This document shows, piece by piece, positions 24,496 to 33,060 of a stretch of DNA of 36,424 bases (its first letter is position 1; each line of letters opens with the position of its first letter). The stretch spans positions 1-36,424 of the forward strand of contig JAZRMX010000008.1 in assembly GCA_045647885.1 (NCBI GenBank), read 5' to 3'. A program made the position numbers and the translations under genes. Below the pieces are notes generated by a model, which saw only the letters and a program-made list of their open reading frames with translations, had not been told where the DNA came from and did not search any database. Source of the stretch: HGM04593 sp045647885. GTDB lineage: Bacteria > Bacteroidota > Bacteroidia > Bacteroidales > Bacteroidaceae.

Positions 24496-25833
24496 TCAGG
24501 CGAGCTTTTTGTTGAACTCCTCAACAGAAATTTCCTCCTCGTTGAGAGTGACAGCACCCTTAACAGCCTCGATGAGCTTGATGTCAACTGCGCGGTTGAT
24601 GAGAGCCTCACGAGTCTTGTCCTGCTTCAACATACCTGTAGCGTAGTTCTCGAGAAGATCCTCGGGTACGTTTGCCATACCATACTGTGCAAACTGGTCA
24701 CGAGTAGCCGCTTTAGCAACAGCAAGAACATCGTTGTCGTCAATCTTAACCTCGAATTTCTTGGCAAGCTGCTCTTTGATAAGATGCCATGAAAGCTCGG
24801 TGAGACTCTTCTGGAAATCCTCCTCGCTGATGCTCTCAGCGCCCTCTGCCTTGTTCATATCCATTATGCGACGCAAGAGTGCCTCGGGGAACTCCATCTT
24901 ACCGATTTTCTCCATAAGGTAAGCGCGTGTATCGAGCAACAATTTGTAGTCGCTGTCGATAGCGAAACGCTCAGCAAACTGCTCGGCGATCTTTGCGCGG
25001 AACTCCTCCTCGCTCTTAACTGTATCCTTACCGAATGCTGAATCGAACACATTCTGGTTAATCTCGCTTGCAACGAAACGTGTGATCTCAGAGATTGTGA
25101 ATGTGAAGTCACCTGCGTGAGCAGCAACCTCGCTCTTCTCAATCTTGAGGAGTGATGAGAGCTCAGCCTCGCTACCGTCGAAAGCTGTTGTGGGGTTGAA
25201 TGTGACAACATCGCCAACCTTTGCACCTGCGAAGAGAGCTTTCTGATCGTCGTTCTTCATATAAGTAGGCATCATAACTGCGTCTTTTACGCTGATACCA
25301 CCCTCGGCAGCCTCAACGAGCGAGCCCTTGAGCATATCTTTCTCCTCGTAGCTCTCAACCTGCTTGTACTCGCCGCAACGCTGTGCGTAAGCCTGTACCT
25401 GCGAGTCAATCATCTCGGCTGTGGGCTGAATCTTGTAGTAAGCCAACTTATCCTCTTTGCTCAAAGAAGCATCGAACTTGGGAGCGAGAGCAATCTCGAA
25501 CTCGAAAGTGAAGTCTTTGTCATCGGCCATGTTCATGCCAGACTGCTGCTCCTCGCTGGGAAGGGGCTCGCCGAGCATATCGATGTTGTTCTCCTTGATA
25601 TACTCAAAAATCTTTGTCTGCAACAGTTTGTTGATCTCCTCGGCCTTTACAGCAACGCCGTACTGTTTTTTAACAAGACCCATAGGAACCATACCGGGAC
25701 GGAAACCGGGGATGTTGGCCTTCTGACGGATGTTCTTCAACTGTTTCTCAACCAAAGCTGCATAATCAGCTTCCTGAATTGTCACTGACAAGAGAGCGCT
25801 TGTAGCGTCCGAATTTTTAAATGTAAATTCCAT
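24496..25833 (-). CDS. tig: Trigger factor (ribosome-associated chaperone)
   Basis: Binds the ribosome exit tunnel and holds nascent chains. The 445-residue protein has the N-terminal ribosome-binding domain with signature NIPGFRPGMVPMGLVKKQYG (about 39-58). The PPIase-like middle region is short and diverged (about 150-240), and the C-terminal helical arms (about 255-445) include EEFRAKIAEQFAERFA and the final EEFNKKLA. Overall length is typical. The FRPGMVP form instead of FRxGKxP is usual in Bacteroidetes. First gene of the tig-clpP-clpX operon, with its own consensus promoter. Confidence 0.94.
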   Translation of the reverse strand: MEFTFKNSDATSALLSVTIQEADYAALVEKQLKNIRQKANIPGFRPGMVPMGLVKKQYGVAVKAEEINKLLQTKIFEYIKENNIDMLGEPLPSEEQQSGMNMADDKDFTFEFEIALAPKFDASLSKEDKLAYYKIQPTAEMIDSQVQAYAQRCGEYKQVESYEEKDMLKGSLVEAAEGGISVKDAVMMPTYMKNDDQKALFAGAKVGDVVTFNPTTAFDGSEAELSSLLKIEKSEVAAHAGDFTFTISEITRFVASEINQNVFDSAFGKDTVKSEEEFRAKIAEQFAERFAIDSDYKLLLDTRAYLMEKIGKMEFPEALLRRIMDMNKAEGAESISEEDFQKSLTELSWHLIKEQLAKKFEVKIDDNDVLAVAKAATRDQFAQYGMANVPEDLLENYATGMLKQDKTREALINRAVDIKLIEAVKGAVTLNEEEISVEEFNKKLA

Positions 25834-25875
25834 ATATTTAATTTTAAATAATATACTAAACCCAATTTAGGCCTG

Positions 25876-25907
25876 CAAAATTACAATTTATTGCGGAGAT
25901 AATCAAA
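25876..25907 (-). promoter_or_regulatory. Promoter of tig-clpP-clpX (full Bacteroidetes consensus)
   Basis: On the minus strand TTTG (25907-25904), a 20-nt spacer and TAATTTTG (25883-25876) match exactly. The expected leader before ATG 25833 is about 35 nt. Confidence 0.85.
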
Positions 25908-25974
25908 AAAAATCCCCATTTTGCGTGTTTTCAAGCAAAAAAAGAGCCGAAGGGGTGCGAAATTAATCAATAAA

Positions 25975-26010
25975 AAAGAGAAAAGGTTGCAAATTTACCA
26001 ATTTGCAACC
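25975..26010 (-). terminator. Intrinsic terminator of lptB
   Basis: A perfect 11-bp stem (25985-25995 with 26000-26010, 4-nt loop) is followed on the minus strand by TTTTCTCTTTTTTA. It begins 31 bp after the lptB stop and stands between it and the tig promoter. Confidence 0.85.
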
Positions 26011-26041
26011 TTACACATATGCTATATACTTTTATGCAGTA

Positions 26042-26830
26042 TCAGTCAATCTGGAATTCGCGCTTGCGAAGCACAAAGTCGCGGCCAAGGTATTTTTCGC
26101 GCACCGTGGGGTTTTCGGCAAGCACCTCGGGGGTTCCTTCAAAGAGTATTCTTCCCTCGAAAAGCAGGTATGCGCGGTCGGTAATGCTCAATGTCTCCTG
26201 CACGTTGTGGTCGGTAATAAGGATACCAATGTTCTTGTCCTTCAACTTCCACACGATATACTGGATATCCTCCACCGCAATGGGGTCGACACCGGCAAAA
26301 GGCTCGTCGAGCATAATGAATTTAGGGTCAATGGCAAGGCAGCGTGCAATTTCGGTACGGCGGCGCTCACCTCCCGAGAGGCGGTCACCAAGATTTTTGC
26401 GAACCTTCTGCAAACGGAACTCCTCGATAAGGCTTTCCAGTTTTTCCTTCTGGTACTCTTTGGGCTTGCCTGTGAGCTCAAGCACCGATGCAATATTGTC
26501 CTCAACGCTCATTTTACGGAACACACTCGCCTCCTGCGCCAAGTATCCCACGCCAAAACGCGCACGTTTGTACACGGGAAAATCGGTAATTTCCGTGTTG
26601 TCAAGGAATATCTTGCCGTCGTTGGGAACCACCAGACCGGTTGTCATATAAAAGGAAGTTGTCTTACCAGCACCGTTAGGACCGAGCAGACCAACGATTT
26701 CTCCCTGCTTCACATCGAAAGAGACACCGTTCACAACCGTACGCTTACCATAACGCTTGACAAGATTTTCGGTACGCAACACCATACGTTCGGGGGTACC
26801 TGTATTTTCTGTTTCTGCAAATGCAACCAT
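26042..26830 (-). CDS. lptB: LPS export ABC transporter ATP-binding protein LptB
   Basis: The cytoplasmic ATPase that powers LPS extraction from the inner membrane with LptF/LptG. The 262-residue protein carries Walker A GPNGAGKTT (50-58), a Q-loop (YLAQEASVF), signature LSGGERRR (151-158) and Walker B FIMLDEPFAG (171-180). The GERRRTEIARCLA context and the SITDRAYLLFEGRI ending identify LptB among ABC ATPases. The first 15 residues are an extra N-terminal tail before MVLRTENLVKRYG, so ATG 26785 is an alternative start. It is a single-gene unit, divergent from mlaE-mlaF. Confidence 0.92.
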   Translation of the reverse strand: MVAFAETENTGTPERMVLRTENLVKRYGKRTVVNGVSFDVKQGEIVGLLGPNGAGKTTSFYMTTGLVVPNDGKIFLDNTEITDFPVYKRARFGVGYLAQEASVFRKMSVEDNIASVLELTGKPKEYQKEKLESLIEEFRLQKVRKNLGDRLSGGERRRTEIARCLAIDPKFIMLDEPFAGVDPIAVEDIQYIVWKLKDKNIGILITDHNVQETLSITDRAYLLFEGRILFEGTPEVLAENPTVREKYLGRDFVLRKREFQID

Positions 26831-26867
26831 TGCCTTATGAATAATATTAGACGTAGCGAAGATAATG

Positions 26868-26875
26868 CAAATTTA
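26868..26875 (-). promoter_or_regulatory. Candidate -7 box (TAAATTTG) for lptB
   Basis: TAAATTTG on the minus strand, about 38 bp before ATG 26830. No matching -33 TTTG is present. Confidence 0.5.
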
Positions 26876-26980
26876 CTTTTCGCCCAAGATTTTAACCTTT
26901 TTATGCTACCAACAAGGCATATAAAGGGCCAAAAATGTATAAAACAGCAAAATATTGGCTCATATAAGAGAGAAAAAACG

Positions 26981-26988
26981 TATCTTCG
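26981..26988 (+). promoter_or_regulatory. Weak candidate -7 box (TATCTTCG) for mlaE-mlaF
   Basis: TATCTTCG differs from TAnnTTTG by one base and lies about 50 bp before ATG 27040. A TTGG lies somewhat further upstream than the ideal -33 spacing. Placed in the divergent lptB/mlaE gap. Confidence 0.35.
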
Positions 26989-27039
26989 CACCCGAATTTT
27001 CGCCGTTCACCACAACGGCAGGAACAGATAAAAAAGAAG

Positions 27040-27789
27040 ATGTTTTTAGTAAAATCCATAGAGACTTTTGGCAAGTATCTCATACTTATGCGACGCGTTT
27101 TCGCACGCCCCGAGCGTTGGGGTATCTTCCTGCGACAGATGATGCGCGAGGTTTTCCAGCTGGGCGTGGACTCCATACCCATCGTACTGCTCATTTCGTT
27201 CTTCATTGGCGCAGTGATATGCATACAGATGAAACTGAACATTGAAAATGCCTGGATGCCACCGTTTACCGTGGGATACGCCACACGCGAGATTATGCTG
27301 CTGGAATTTTCATCATCAATAATGTGCCTTATTCTATCGGGCAAGGTAGGAAGCAACATCACATCGGAGATTGGCGCAATGCGCGTAACGCAACAGATTG
27401 ATGCTCTTGAGATTATGGGTGTAAATTCGGCAAATTTCCTCATACTGCCCAAGGTTGCGGCACTCACGGCGATGATACCCATTCTGGTAATCTTCAGCAT
27501 TGTTTCGGGAATTATAGGCGCGTATGCCATAGGATATTTCACCGGCATAATGACACCCGACGACCTCACCTGCGGCCTCCAATATGAGTTCCAGCAGTGG
27601 TATATATGGTGCAGCATAATAAAAGCAATATTTTTCGCCTACATCATAACCTCGGTGGCATCATATTACGGCTACACCGTGGAGGGCGGCTCCATAGAGG
27701 TGGGCAAAGCAAGCACAAACTCGGTAGTAAGCTGCAGCGTGCTTATTCTCTTTGCCGATATTGTTCTAACCCAACTTCTGATGCAATGA
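27040..27789 (+). CDS. mlaE: MlaE-family phospholipid ABC transporter permease
   Basis: Inner-membrane permease of the Mla system, which moves phospholipids between the membranes and keeps the outer leaflet asymmetric. The 249-residue protein has about five to six hydrophobic segments and the MlaE landmarks GVDSIPIVLLISFFIGAVI, the conserved EIGAMRVTQQIDALEIMGVN loop (the coupling region that touches the ATPase), and SVASYYGYTVEGGSIEVG. The stop overlaps the mlaF start by 4 bp (ATGA), so the two are translationally coupled. No MlaD substrate-binding gene follows here. Confidence 0.92.
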   Translation: MFLVKSIETFGKYLILMRRVFARPERWGIFLRQMMREVFQLGVDSIPIVLLISFFIGAVICIQMKLNIENAWMPPFTVGYATREIMLLEFSSSIMCLILSGKVGSNITSEIGAMRVTQQIDALEIMGVNSANFLILPKVAALTAMIPILVIFSIVSGIIGAYAIGYFTGIMTPDDLTCGLQYEFQQWYIWCSIIKAIFFAYIITSVASYYGYTVEGGSIEVGKASTNSVVSCSVLILFADIVLTQLLMQ

Positions 27790-28541
27790 TAGAGATTAAG
27801 GAGATACACAAAAAGTTTGGCAGCCAGAAGGTGCTCGACAACATTGACGCAACCTTTGAAAACGGCAAGACCAACCTGATTATAGGACAGAGCGGTGCCG
27901 GAAAAACTGTACTCCTGAAGTGCATTGTGGGATTGCTGGAGCCCGACAAAGGAAAAATCCTCTATGACGGACGCAACATCCTCACCTTCGGCAAGAAAGA
28001 GAAGCAGATGCTGCGCCGCGAAATGGGTATGCTGTTCCAGAATGCTGCACTTTTCGACTCTATGAGCGTGCTCGAGAACGTAATGTTCCCACTTGATATG
28101 TTTTCGGACAAGACATACAACGAGCGACTTAAACGCGCCCGCTTCTGCCTGGAGCGCGTAAACCTGCTCGACGCACAGGACAAAAGCCCCGAGGAACTCT
28201 CGGGCGGTATGCAGAAACGTGCAGCCATTGCCCGCGCCATAGCCCTGGAGCCCCGTTACCTCTTCTGCGACGAACCAAACTCGGGACTCGACCCTAAGAC
28301 TTCGCTTATTATCGACGAACTAATACACGGCATCACCGCCGAGTACAACATCACCACCATAGTGAACACTCACGATATGAACTCAGTGATGAACATTGGC
28401 GACCACATAACCTTCCTTGCCGGCGGAAAAATATCGTGGGAGGGGCACAAAGAGGAGATTCTCAACACCACAAACAAGCAGCTTAACGACTTCCTCTTCT
28501 CGAGCGAGATTCTGCGCAGGGTTGCAGGGGAGAGAAAATAA
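27786..28541 (+). CDS. mlaF: MlaF-family phospholipid ABC transporter ATP-binding protein
   Basis: The ATPase partner of MlaE. The 251-residue protein begins at ATG 27786, inside the mlaE stop overlap; the longer frame from 27597 lies within mlaE and is rejected. Walker A GQSGAGKT (34-41), signature LSGGMQKRAAIARA, Walker B YLFCDEPNSGLDP and the H-switch VNTHDMNS are present. The GMQKR signature is typical of MlaF. The protein ends in a short basic helix after LNDFLFSSEILRRV. A shared bidirectional terminator follows. Confidence 0.94.
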   Translation: MIEIKEIHKKFGSQKVLDNIDATFENGKTNLIIGQSGAGKTVLLKCIVGLLEPDKGKILYDGRNILTFGKKEKQMLRREMGMLFQNAALFDSMSVLENVMFPLDMFSDKTYNERLKRARFCLERVNLLDAQDKSPEELSGGMQKRAAIARAIALEPRYLFCDEPNSGLDPKTSLIIDELIHGITAEYNITTIVNTHDMNSVMNIGDHITFLAGGKISWEGHKEEILNTTNKQLNDFLFSSEILRRVAGERK

Positions 28542-28545
28542 TATA

Positions 28546-28580
28546 ACAAAAAAGTGTGCCAAATATTCTTTTGGCACACT
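28546..28580. terminator. Bidirectional terminator between mlaF and der
   Basis: A perfect 11-bp stem (28553-28563 with 28570-28580, 6-nt loop). The minus strand is followed by TTTTTGTTA and the plus strand by a weaker AAAGAGATTTTATTT. It serves der strongly and mlaF less certainly; the genes converge here. Confidence 0.88.
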
Positions 28581-28589
28581 AAAGAGATT

Positions 28590-29903
28590 TTATTTCTGAC
28601 GGATGAAGATATTCATCGGGACACCGGTAAATTTCCAGCGGTCGCGAATCTTATTCTCCAAGAAACGTTTATAAGGCTCACGCACATACTGCGGCAGATT
28701 GGCAAAGAAGAGGAACGAGGGTACACGTGTCTCGTGCAACTGCATACAGTATTTTATCTTTATATATTTGCCCTTTATTGAAGGGGGTGGATAGGCCTCT
28801 ATAATGGGGAGCATCTCCTCGTTAAACTTTGCGGTAGAAATCTTTGTCTTAGAGTTCAAATAGACCTCTTTTGCAGTCTCAAGCACTTTAAAGACGCGCT
28901 GTTTGGTAACTGCCGAAGTGAAGATAATGGGAAAATCAACAAAAGGAGCTACGCGCTCGCGTATTGCATTCTCGAAGAATTTCTGCACCTTCTCGCTCTT
29001 GTCCTCAACCAAGTCCCACTTATTAACCACCACAACAAGACTCTTCTGGTTGCGCTGAATGATAGAGAAGATATTCAAGTCCTGTGACTCGATACCACGT
29101 GTGGCATCTATCATAAGTATGCAGACATCGGAGTTTTCAATGGCACGGATTGAACGCAACACCGAGTAATACTCAATATCTTCGTTTACCTTGCCTTTTT
29201 TGCGGATACCGGCAGTATCAACTAGGTAGAAGTCGAAGCCGAACTTTGTATAACGTGTAAGGATTGAATCGCGGGTAGTACCAGCGATATTTGTCACAAT
29301 GTTGCGTTCCTCGCCCAAAAAGACGTTTATAATGGAACTTTTACCTGCATTGGGACGGCCTACTACCGCAAAACGGGGGATATTCTCCTCGGGTGCTTCC
29401 TCGGCTTCCTTTGTGAATTTTGAAACGATAAGGTCGAGCAGGTCACCGGTACCACTACCATTGGCAGCAGAGATACAATGCATATCGCCCAATCCCATAG
29501 CGTAGAATTCTGCAGCAGTGTACTGCATCTCGTATGTATCCACCTTGTTTGCTACCACAAGCACAGGTTTCTTGGTGCGACGCAACATTGAGGCAAGCTC
29601 GCTGTCGAGGTCGGTGAGACCATTCATCGCATCCACCACAAAGAGTATCACGTCGGCCTCTTCCATAGCAAGTGTCACCTGCTCGCAGATAGCCTCTTCG
29701 AACACATCGTCTGAGTTTCTCACCCAACCGCCGGTATCGACAAGTGAAAATTCCTTGCCGCACCACAGACAACGACCATACTGACGGTCGCGGGTGGTAC
29801 CCGCCTCGTCGGAGATAATTGCCTGTTTAGTCTCGGTCAAACGGTTGAACAGGGTCGATTTTCCCACGTTGGGACGCCCTACTATTGCAACTAAATTTCC
29901 CAT
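28590..29903 (-). CDS. der: Ribosome biogenesis GTPase Der (EngA)
   Basis: A double GTPase needed for 50S subunit maturation. The 437-residue protein has two complete G domains: GRPNVGKS (9-16), DTGG and NKVD in the first; GRPNAGKS (182-189), DTAG and NKWD in the second. A KH-like C-terminal domain (about 350-437) ends in FTGVPMNIFIRQK, the usual terminus. It starts 5 bp after era, so the two ribosome-assembly GTPases are co-transcribed. Confidence 0.97.
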   Translation of the reverse strand: MGNLVAIVGRPNVGKSTLFNRLTETKQAIISDEAGTTRDRQYGRCLWCGKEFSLVDTGGWVRNSDDVFEEAICEQVTLAMEEADVILFVVDAMNGLTDLDSELASMLRRTKKPVLVVANKVDTYEMQYTAAEFYAMGLGDMHCISAANGSGTGDLLDLIVSKFTKEAEEAPEENIPRFAVVGRPNAGKSSIINVFLGEERNIVTNIAGTTRDSILTRYTKFGFDFYLVDTAGIRKKGKVNEDIEYYSVLRSIRAIENSDVCILMIDATRGIESQDLNIFSIIQRNQKSLVVVVNKWDLVEDKSEKVQKFFENAIRERVAPFVDFPIIFTSAVTKQRVFKVLETAKEVYLNSKTKISTAKFNEEMLPIIEAYPPPSIKGKYIKIKYCMQLHETRVPSFLFFANLPQYVREPYKRFLENKIRDRWKFTGVPMNIFIRQK

Positions 29904-29908
29904 AGTTA

Positions 29909-30793
29909 TTAATCTTTTTGGTCATAGCCGAAGCGGCGCAGCTGTTTGTTGCTGTTGCGCCAGTCCTTGTCTACCTTAACATAAATTTCCAAGAAAATCT
30001 TCTTGCCGAAGAATTTTTCGAGCTCACGACGAGCGTCGGTTGCCACACGCTTGAGCGCAACACCTTCGTGTCCTATTATTATACCCTTCTGCGAGTCACG
30101 CTCTACATATATTATCGATTTTATATATATGCTGCCCTCTTTTTCCTTGAAGTACTCACACTCGGCCTCGCACACATAGGGTATCTCCTTGTCGTAATGC
30201 AAGAGGATTTTCTCGCGTATTATTTCGGTAACGAAGAAACGTGCAGGCTTGTCGGTAAGCTGGTCCTTGTCGAAATAAGGGGGCGAGGGGGGAAGAAGCT
30301 CCATAATGCGCTTCATAACCACATCTACTCCGAACTTTGCGATTGCCGAGATGGGCATAATTTCAGCCTCGGGCAACATTTCGTGCCACAACTCCACCTT
30401 TTTCACAAGCTCCTGCTGGTTGGCAAGGTCTATCTTGTTTATGAGCACAATGATGGGCACGTCGAGCTTGCGCACCTCGTCTATGAAGTCGCTGTTCTTT
30501 TCGGGTGTCTCCACCATATCGGTGACATAGAGAAGAACATCGGCATCGCGAAGCGCCGAGCGCGAAAAACGCAACATTGCCTCCTGTAGTTTGTAGTTAG
30601 GCTTCAAAACACCCGGAGTGTCGGAAAATACTATCTGCGCATCATCAGTATTCAAAATTCCCATAATGCGGTGACGTGTTGTCTGTGCCTTGAAGGTGGC
30701 AATTGATATACGCTCACCCACAAGGAGGTTCATCAGCGTAGATTTTCCCACATTGGGGTTGCCTACTATGTTTACAAAACCTGCTTTATGCAT
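29909..30793 (-). CDS. era: GTPase Era
   Basis: Binds 16S rRNA near its 3' end and checks 30S assembly. The 294-residue protein has the G domain motifs GNPNVGKS (11-18), DTPG and NKID, and a C-terminal KH domain (about 200-285) with GIIIGHEGVALKRVATDARRELE. The length is standard. ATG 30793 follows a 184-bp gap from rpmF that holds a terminator and a palindromic repeat but no clear TAnnTTTG box, so the promoter is uncertain. der follows after 5 bp. Confidence 0.97.
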   Translation of the reverse strand: MHKAGFVNIVGNPNVGKSTLMNLLVGERISIATFKAQTTRHRIMGILNTDDAQIVFSDTPGVLKPNYKLQEAMLRFSRSALRDADVLLYVTDMVETPEKNSDFIDEVRKLDVPIIVLINKIDLANQQELVKKVELWHEMLPEAEIMPISAIAKFGVDVVMKRIMELLPPSPPYFDKDQLTDKPARFFVTEIIREKILLHYDKEIPYVCEAECEYFKEKEGSIYIKSIIYVERDSQKGIIIGHEGVALKRVATDARRELEKFFGKKIFLEIYVKVDKDWRNSNKQLRRFGYDQKD

Positions 30794-30865
30794 AATTACT
30801 TTTAAGCGCCGCCGAGGGCTTTACACCCCTTGCAGCTTTATTACATTGGTTTCTTATTACCGGTG

Positions 30866-30884
30866 AGGGGACAAATGCCCCTAC
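30866..30884. repeat. Short REP-like palindrome (GCCCCTAC type)
   Basis: AGGGG and CCCCT flank a 7-nt centre, followed by AC. A related palindrome with the same GCCCCTAC edge is at 35915-35942. Short interspersed palindromes with this edge are a recurring type in several phyla; a family link is inferred. Confidence 0.45.
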
Positions 30885-30890
30885 AAGCAG

Positions 30891-30920
30891 AAAAAACGCA
30901 CCGTTGCTTTGCAGGGTGCG
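30891..30920 (-). terminator. Intrinsic terminator after rpmF
   Basis: CGCACC (30897-30902) pairs with GGTGCG (30915-30920); on the minus strand a run of six T follows directly. It ends the DUF177-rpmF transcript and separates it from era. Confidence 0.88.
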
Positions 30921-30977
30921 CTATTTCTTACAAAAACTACCCGTGCAACACATTACGCCGCACGGCTGAACGGTTAT

Positions 30978-31163
30978 TTAGACTGCAGCCTCTTTCTCGA
31001 TAGCCAACTTGCCTCTGTAATAACCACACGCACCGCATACGGTGTGATAAACGTGCCACTCGCCACAGTTAGGGCAGATTGCCAATGTAGGAGCTACTGC
31101 CTTATCGTGAGTTCTTCTCTTGGCAGTTCTTGTCTTTGATTGTCTTCTTTTAGGATGTGCCAT
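30978..31163 (-). CDS. rpmF: 50S ribosomal protein L32
   Basis: A 61-residue ribosomal protein. The basic N-terminus MAHPKRRQSKTRTAKRRTH is diagnostic of L32. A zinc-binding set CPNCGEWH...CGACGYY (Cys at about 34, 37, 47, 50) makes it the zinc-binding (C+) paralog type. It lies 12 bp after the DUF177 gene, the conserved yceD-rpmF pairing, and is followed by a strong terminator. Confidence 0.97.
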   Translation of the reverse strand: MAHPKRRQSKTRTAKRRTHDKAVAPTLAICPNCGEWHVYHTVCGACGYYRGKLAIEKEAAV

Positions 31164-31175
31164 TTTTCTAACTTT

Positions 31176-31718
31176 TTAAATATCTTCTTCAATTTGTATA
31201 TTCTTCAAACCTTCCCAACGAGGATCCATCTCAAAGGATGTGTCGTCACCCTCCTCGTTGTTTTTCTCGCCACGCATATGCTTGCCGAGCTGCCCAGCCA
31301 TCTCGCGGTTACACTTGCCGGGAGCGTGTATACGCTTCATGGGCAATGCCAGAGCTATAAATTCGTACAGGTACCAGGCAATGTTAAGGTCACCGTCCTG
31401 CTCGGGAACTATTACAATGTCACCATCGTCGGCATAGTCGGCTCCAAATTTAACACTCAGGCTGTTTGTTGTTTCAATATCTATCTCAAGATCGTCGAGA
31501 CACCTGTCACAAGGAACCACTACCGTACCCTCCAGTTCAAAAACGAACTCAAATACATCGCGGTTCTTTTTTGCCGTTACAACAGCCTTAACCGTTCCTT
31601 TCTGGAACTCCTCGCCATCAATTCCTGCAAAGAAATCGTTGTCGAGAGCGAACTCCATAACCAACGGTTCTGCTTTTAATCCTTTAAGGTCAACATTGTA
31701 TTTATCAAATCTTCCCAT
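31176..31718 (-). CDS. DUF177 (YceD-like) protein
   Basis: A 180-residue protein with the DUF177/YceD core: PCDRCLDD (about 90-97) followed by the D-x-E hydrophobic stretch, then IDTELY-like AWYLYEFIALALPMKRIH and a late CNREMAG. YceD proteins are linked to 23S rRNA and L32 accumulation and are encoded beside rpmF in many bacteria. GTG 31721 would add one residue; ATG 31718 (MGRFDKYN) is the better start. The C-terminus DPRWEGLKNIQ is the family's usual DPRW-x-x-L motif. Confidence 0.9.
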   Translation of the reverse strand: MGRFDKYNVDLKGLKAEPLVMEFALDNDFFAGIDGEEFQKGTVKAVVTAKKNRDVFEFVFELEGTVVVPCDRCLDDLEIDIETTNSLSVKFGADYADDGDIVIVPEQDGDLNIAWYLYEFIALALPMKRIHAPGKCNREMAGQLGKHMRGEKNNEEGDDTSFEMDPRWEGLKNIQIEEDI

Positions 31719-31796
31719 CACTTAAAATATCAACAATTCAACAATATTACCTGTAAAAAGCAGTGCCTTTTACCCGTTTTAACCGAATTTAGGCCA

Positions 31797-31804
31797 CAAA
31801 GATA
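31797..31804 (-). promoter_or_regulatory. Candidate -7 box (TATCTTTG) for DUF177-rpmF
   Basis: TATCTTTG on the minus strand, about 79 bp before ATG 31718. No TTTG at -33. Confidence 0.55.
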
Positions 31805-31845
31805 CAAATAAAATTTATTATAGACATCTAAATTGAAGAAAATCT

Positions 31846-33003
31846 TTATTTTTTTAATTCCACACGGAATGTTGCCCCCGCGCCTGGAACCGATTTCTTC
31901 ACAAAAATGCGACCATTGTGGTACTGTTCCACAATTCTCTTCGCCAAAGAGAGGCCAAGTCCCCACCCGCGTTTTTTGGTAGTATAGCCAGGTTCAAAGA
32001 CTTGCTTGTATTTCGATTTGGGAATTCCCTTTCCAGTGTCGGATATTTCTATGAAGGCACAATCCTTTCCCTGCTTCACCACTACGGTAATTTCCCCCAC
32101 TCCATCCATAGCGTCTATTGCGTTCTTGCAGAGGTTTTCCACCACCCACTCCACCAACGGTGCATTCATGCGCACAAGAAGGGGGCGTTTGGGAAGGTTT
32201 ACCGTGTATCTTACTTGGGATGAGGTACGGCGTTTCATATATTCGACTGCACGCCCAACCACTGCCCCCATATCCTCCGAGGAGGGCTCGGGGAGTGAGC
32301 CTATCTTTGAAAAACGCTCCGCCACACGCTGCAAGCGAGCAACATCGCGCTCCATTTCGGGGATAAGCTCGTCGGTGGGGTATTTATCTTTCAACACCGT
32401 TGTCCACGCCATAAGTGAAGATATTGGAGTACCAAGCTGATGAGCGGTCTCCTTTGAGAGCCCCACCCAGACACGGTTCTGTTCGGCACGTTTAGAGCTT
32501 AATATTGCAAAGAAACATACGACAAAAAAGAGCAAGACAACCAACAACTGTACATAAGGGTAGTAAGCAAGCTGTTTCAGGATGAGCGATTCGGAGTAAC
32601 AGACATCGAGATAATCACAATTATCGCCGGGTCCCAACGCTATGCGTATTATGCGCCCATCGGCACGCATCTTTGCCACAACATCCATAAGCACAGCCAG
32701 CGAATCCTTCCCTGAAGGTATCTCTATATTACGATGCTGAGATATTGCCCCCTTGCTGTCGGTTACCACCACAGGTATAGTGGTATTGCCATTCAATACC
32801 TCAAGCACAAGACTAAGATCTGTATTCTCGTCGGCGCGGTTAATGTAATCCATCGCAGCGGCCCACACCTGCATTTTTTTCTCCTCTTCACTCTTCAAGT
32901 CCTTTACAAGCGAATTGGATACAAAAAGGGATGTTGCGGCAATAATCGCTGCCACAACTATAAGTATCAACTTTACGTTTCTGAAATTACTGAACCAGTT
33001 CAT
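31846..33003 (-). CDS. Membrane sensor histidine kinase (HQLGTP type), orphan
   Basis: A two-component sensor of 385 residues numbered from ATG 33003. TM helices lie at about 10-32 and 150-169, with a periplasmic sensor domain of about 115 residues between them that I do not recognise. The phospho-acceptor is His188 in ETAHQLGTPISSL, followed by Gln rather than the usual Glu/Asp. The ATPase domain has N-box ENLCKNAIDAM (about 289-299), G1 DTGKGIP (322-328), F-box FEPGYTTKK and G2 GWGLGLSLAKR. No response regulator is adjacent. A longer frame from TTG 33063 overlaps the predicted promoter and is rejected; ATG 33042 is a less likely alternative. Confidence 0.9.
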   Translation of the reverse strand: MNWFSNFRNVKLILIVVAAIIAATSLFVSNSLVKDLKSEEEKKMQVWAAAMDYINRADENTDLSLVLEVLNGNTTIPVVVTDSKGAISQHRNIEIPSGKDSLAVLMDVVAKMRADGRIIRIALGPGDNCDYLDVCYSESLILKQLAYYPYVQLLVVLLFFVVCFFAILSSKRAEQNRVWVGLSKETAHQLGTPISSLMAWTTVLKDKYPTDELIPEMERDVARLQRVAERFSKIGSLPEPSSEDMGAVVGRAVEYMKRRTSSQVRYTVNLPKRPLLVRMNAPLVEWVVENLCKNAIDAMDGVGEITVVVKQGKDCAFIEISDTGKGIPKSKYKQVFEPGYTTKKRGWGLGLSLAKRIVEQYHNGRIFVKKSVPGAGATFRVELKK

Positions 33004-33060
33004 TTTGTCGACCTTTTCTAAAAAAAACGATAAAAACAGCATTTTAGTATATGTACTGCA

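Noticed and set aside
26003..27031. 342-codon plus-strand open frame
   Set aside because: Antisense to lptB; the sequence is Cys/His-rich nonsense typical of a shadow frame.
26901..27617. 238-codon minus-strand open frame
   Set aside because: Opposite mlaE, which is unmistakable by its conserved coupling loop.
27597..27785. Upstream extension of mlaF
   Set aside because: It lies wholly inside mlaE; ATG 27786 with a 4-bp overlap gives the normal ATPase length.
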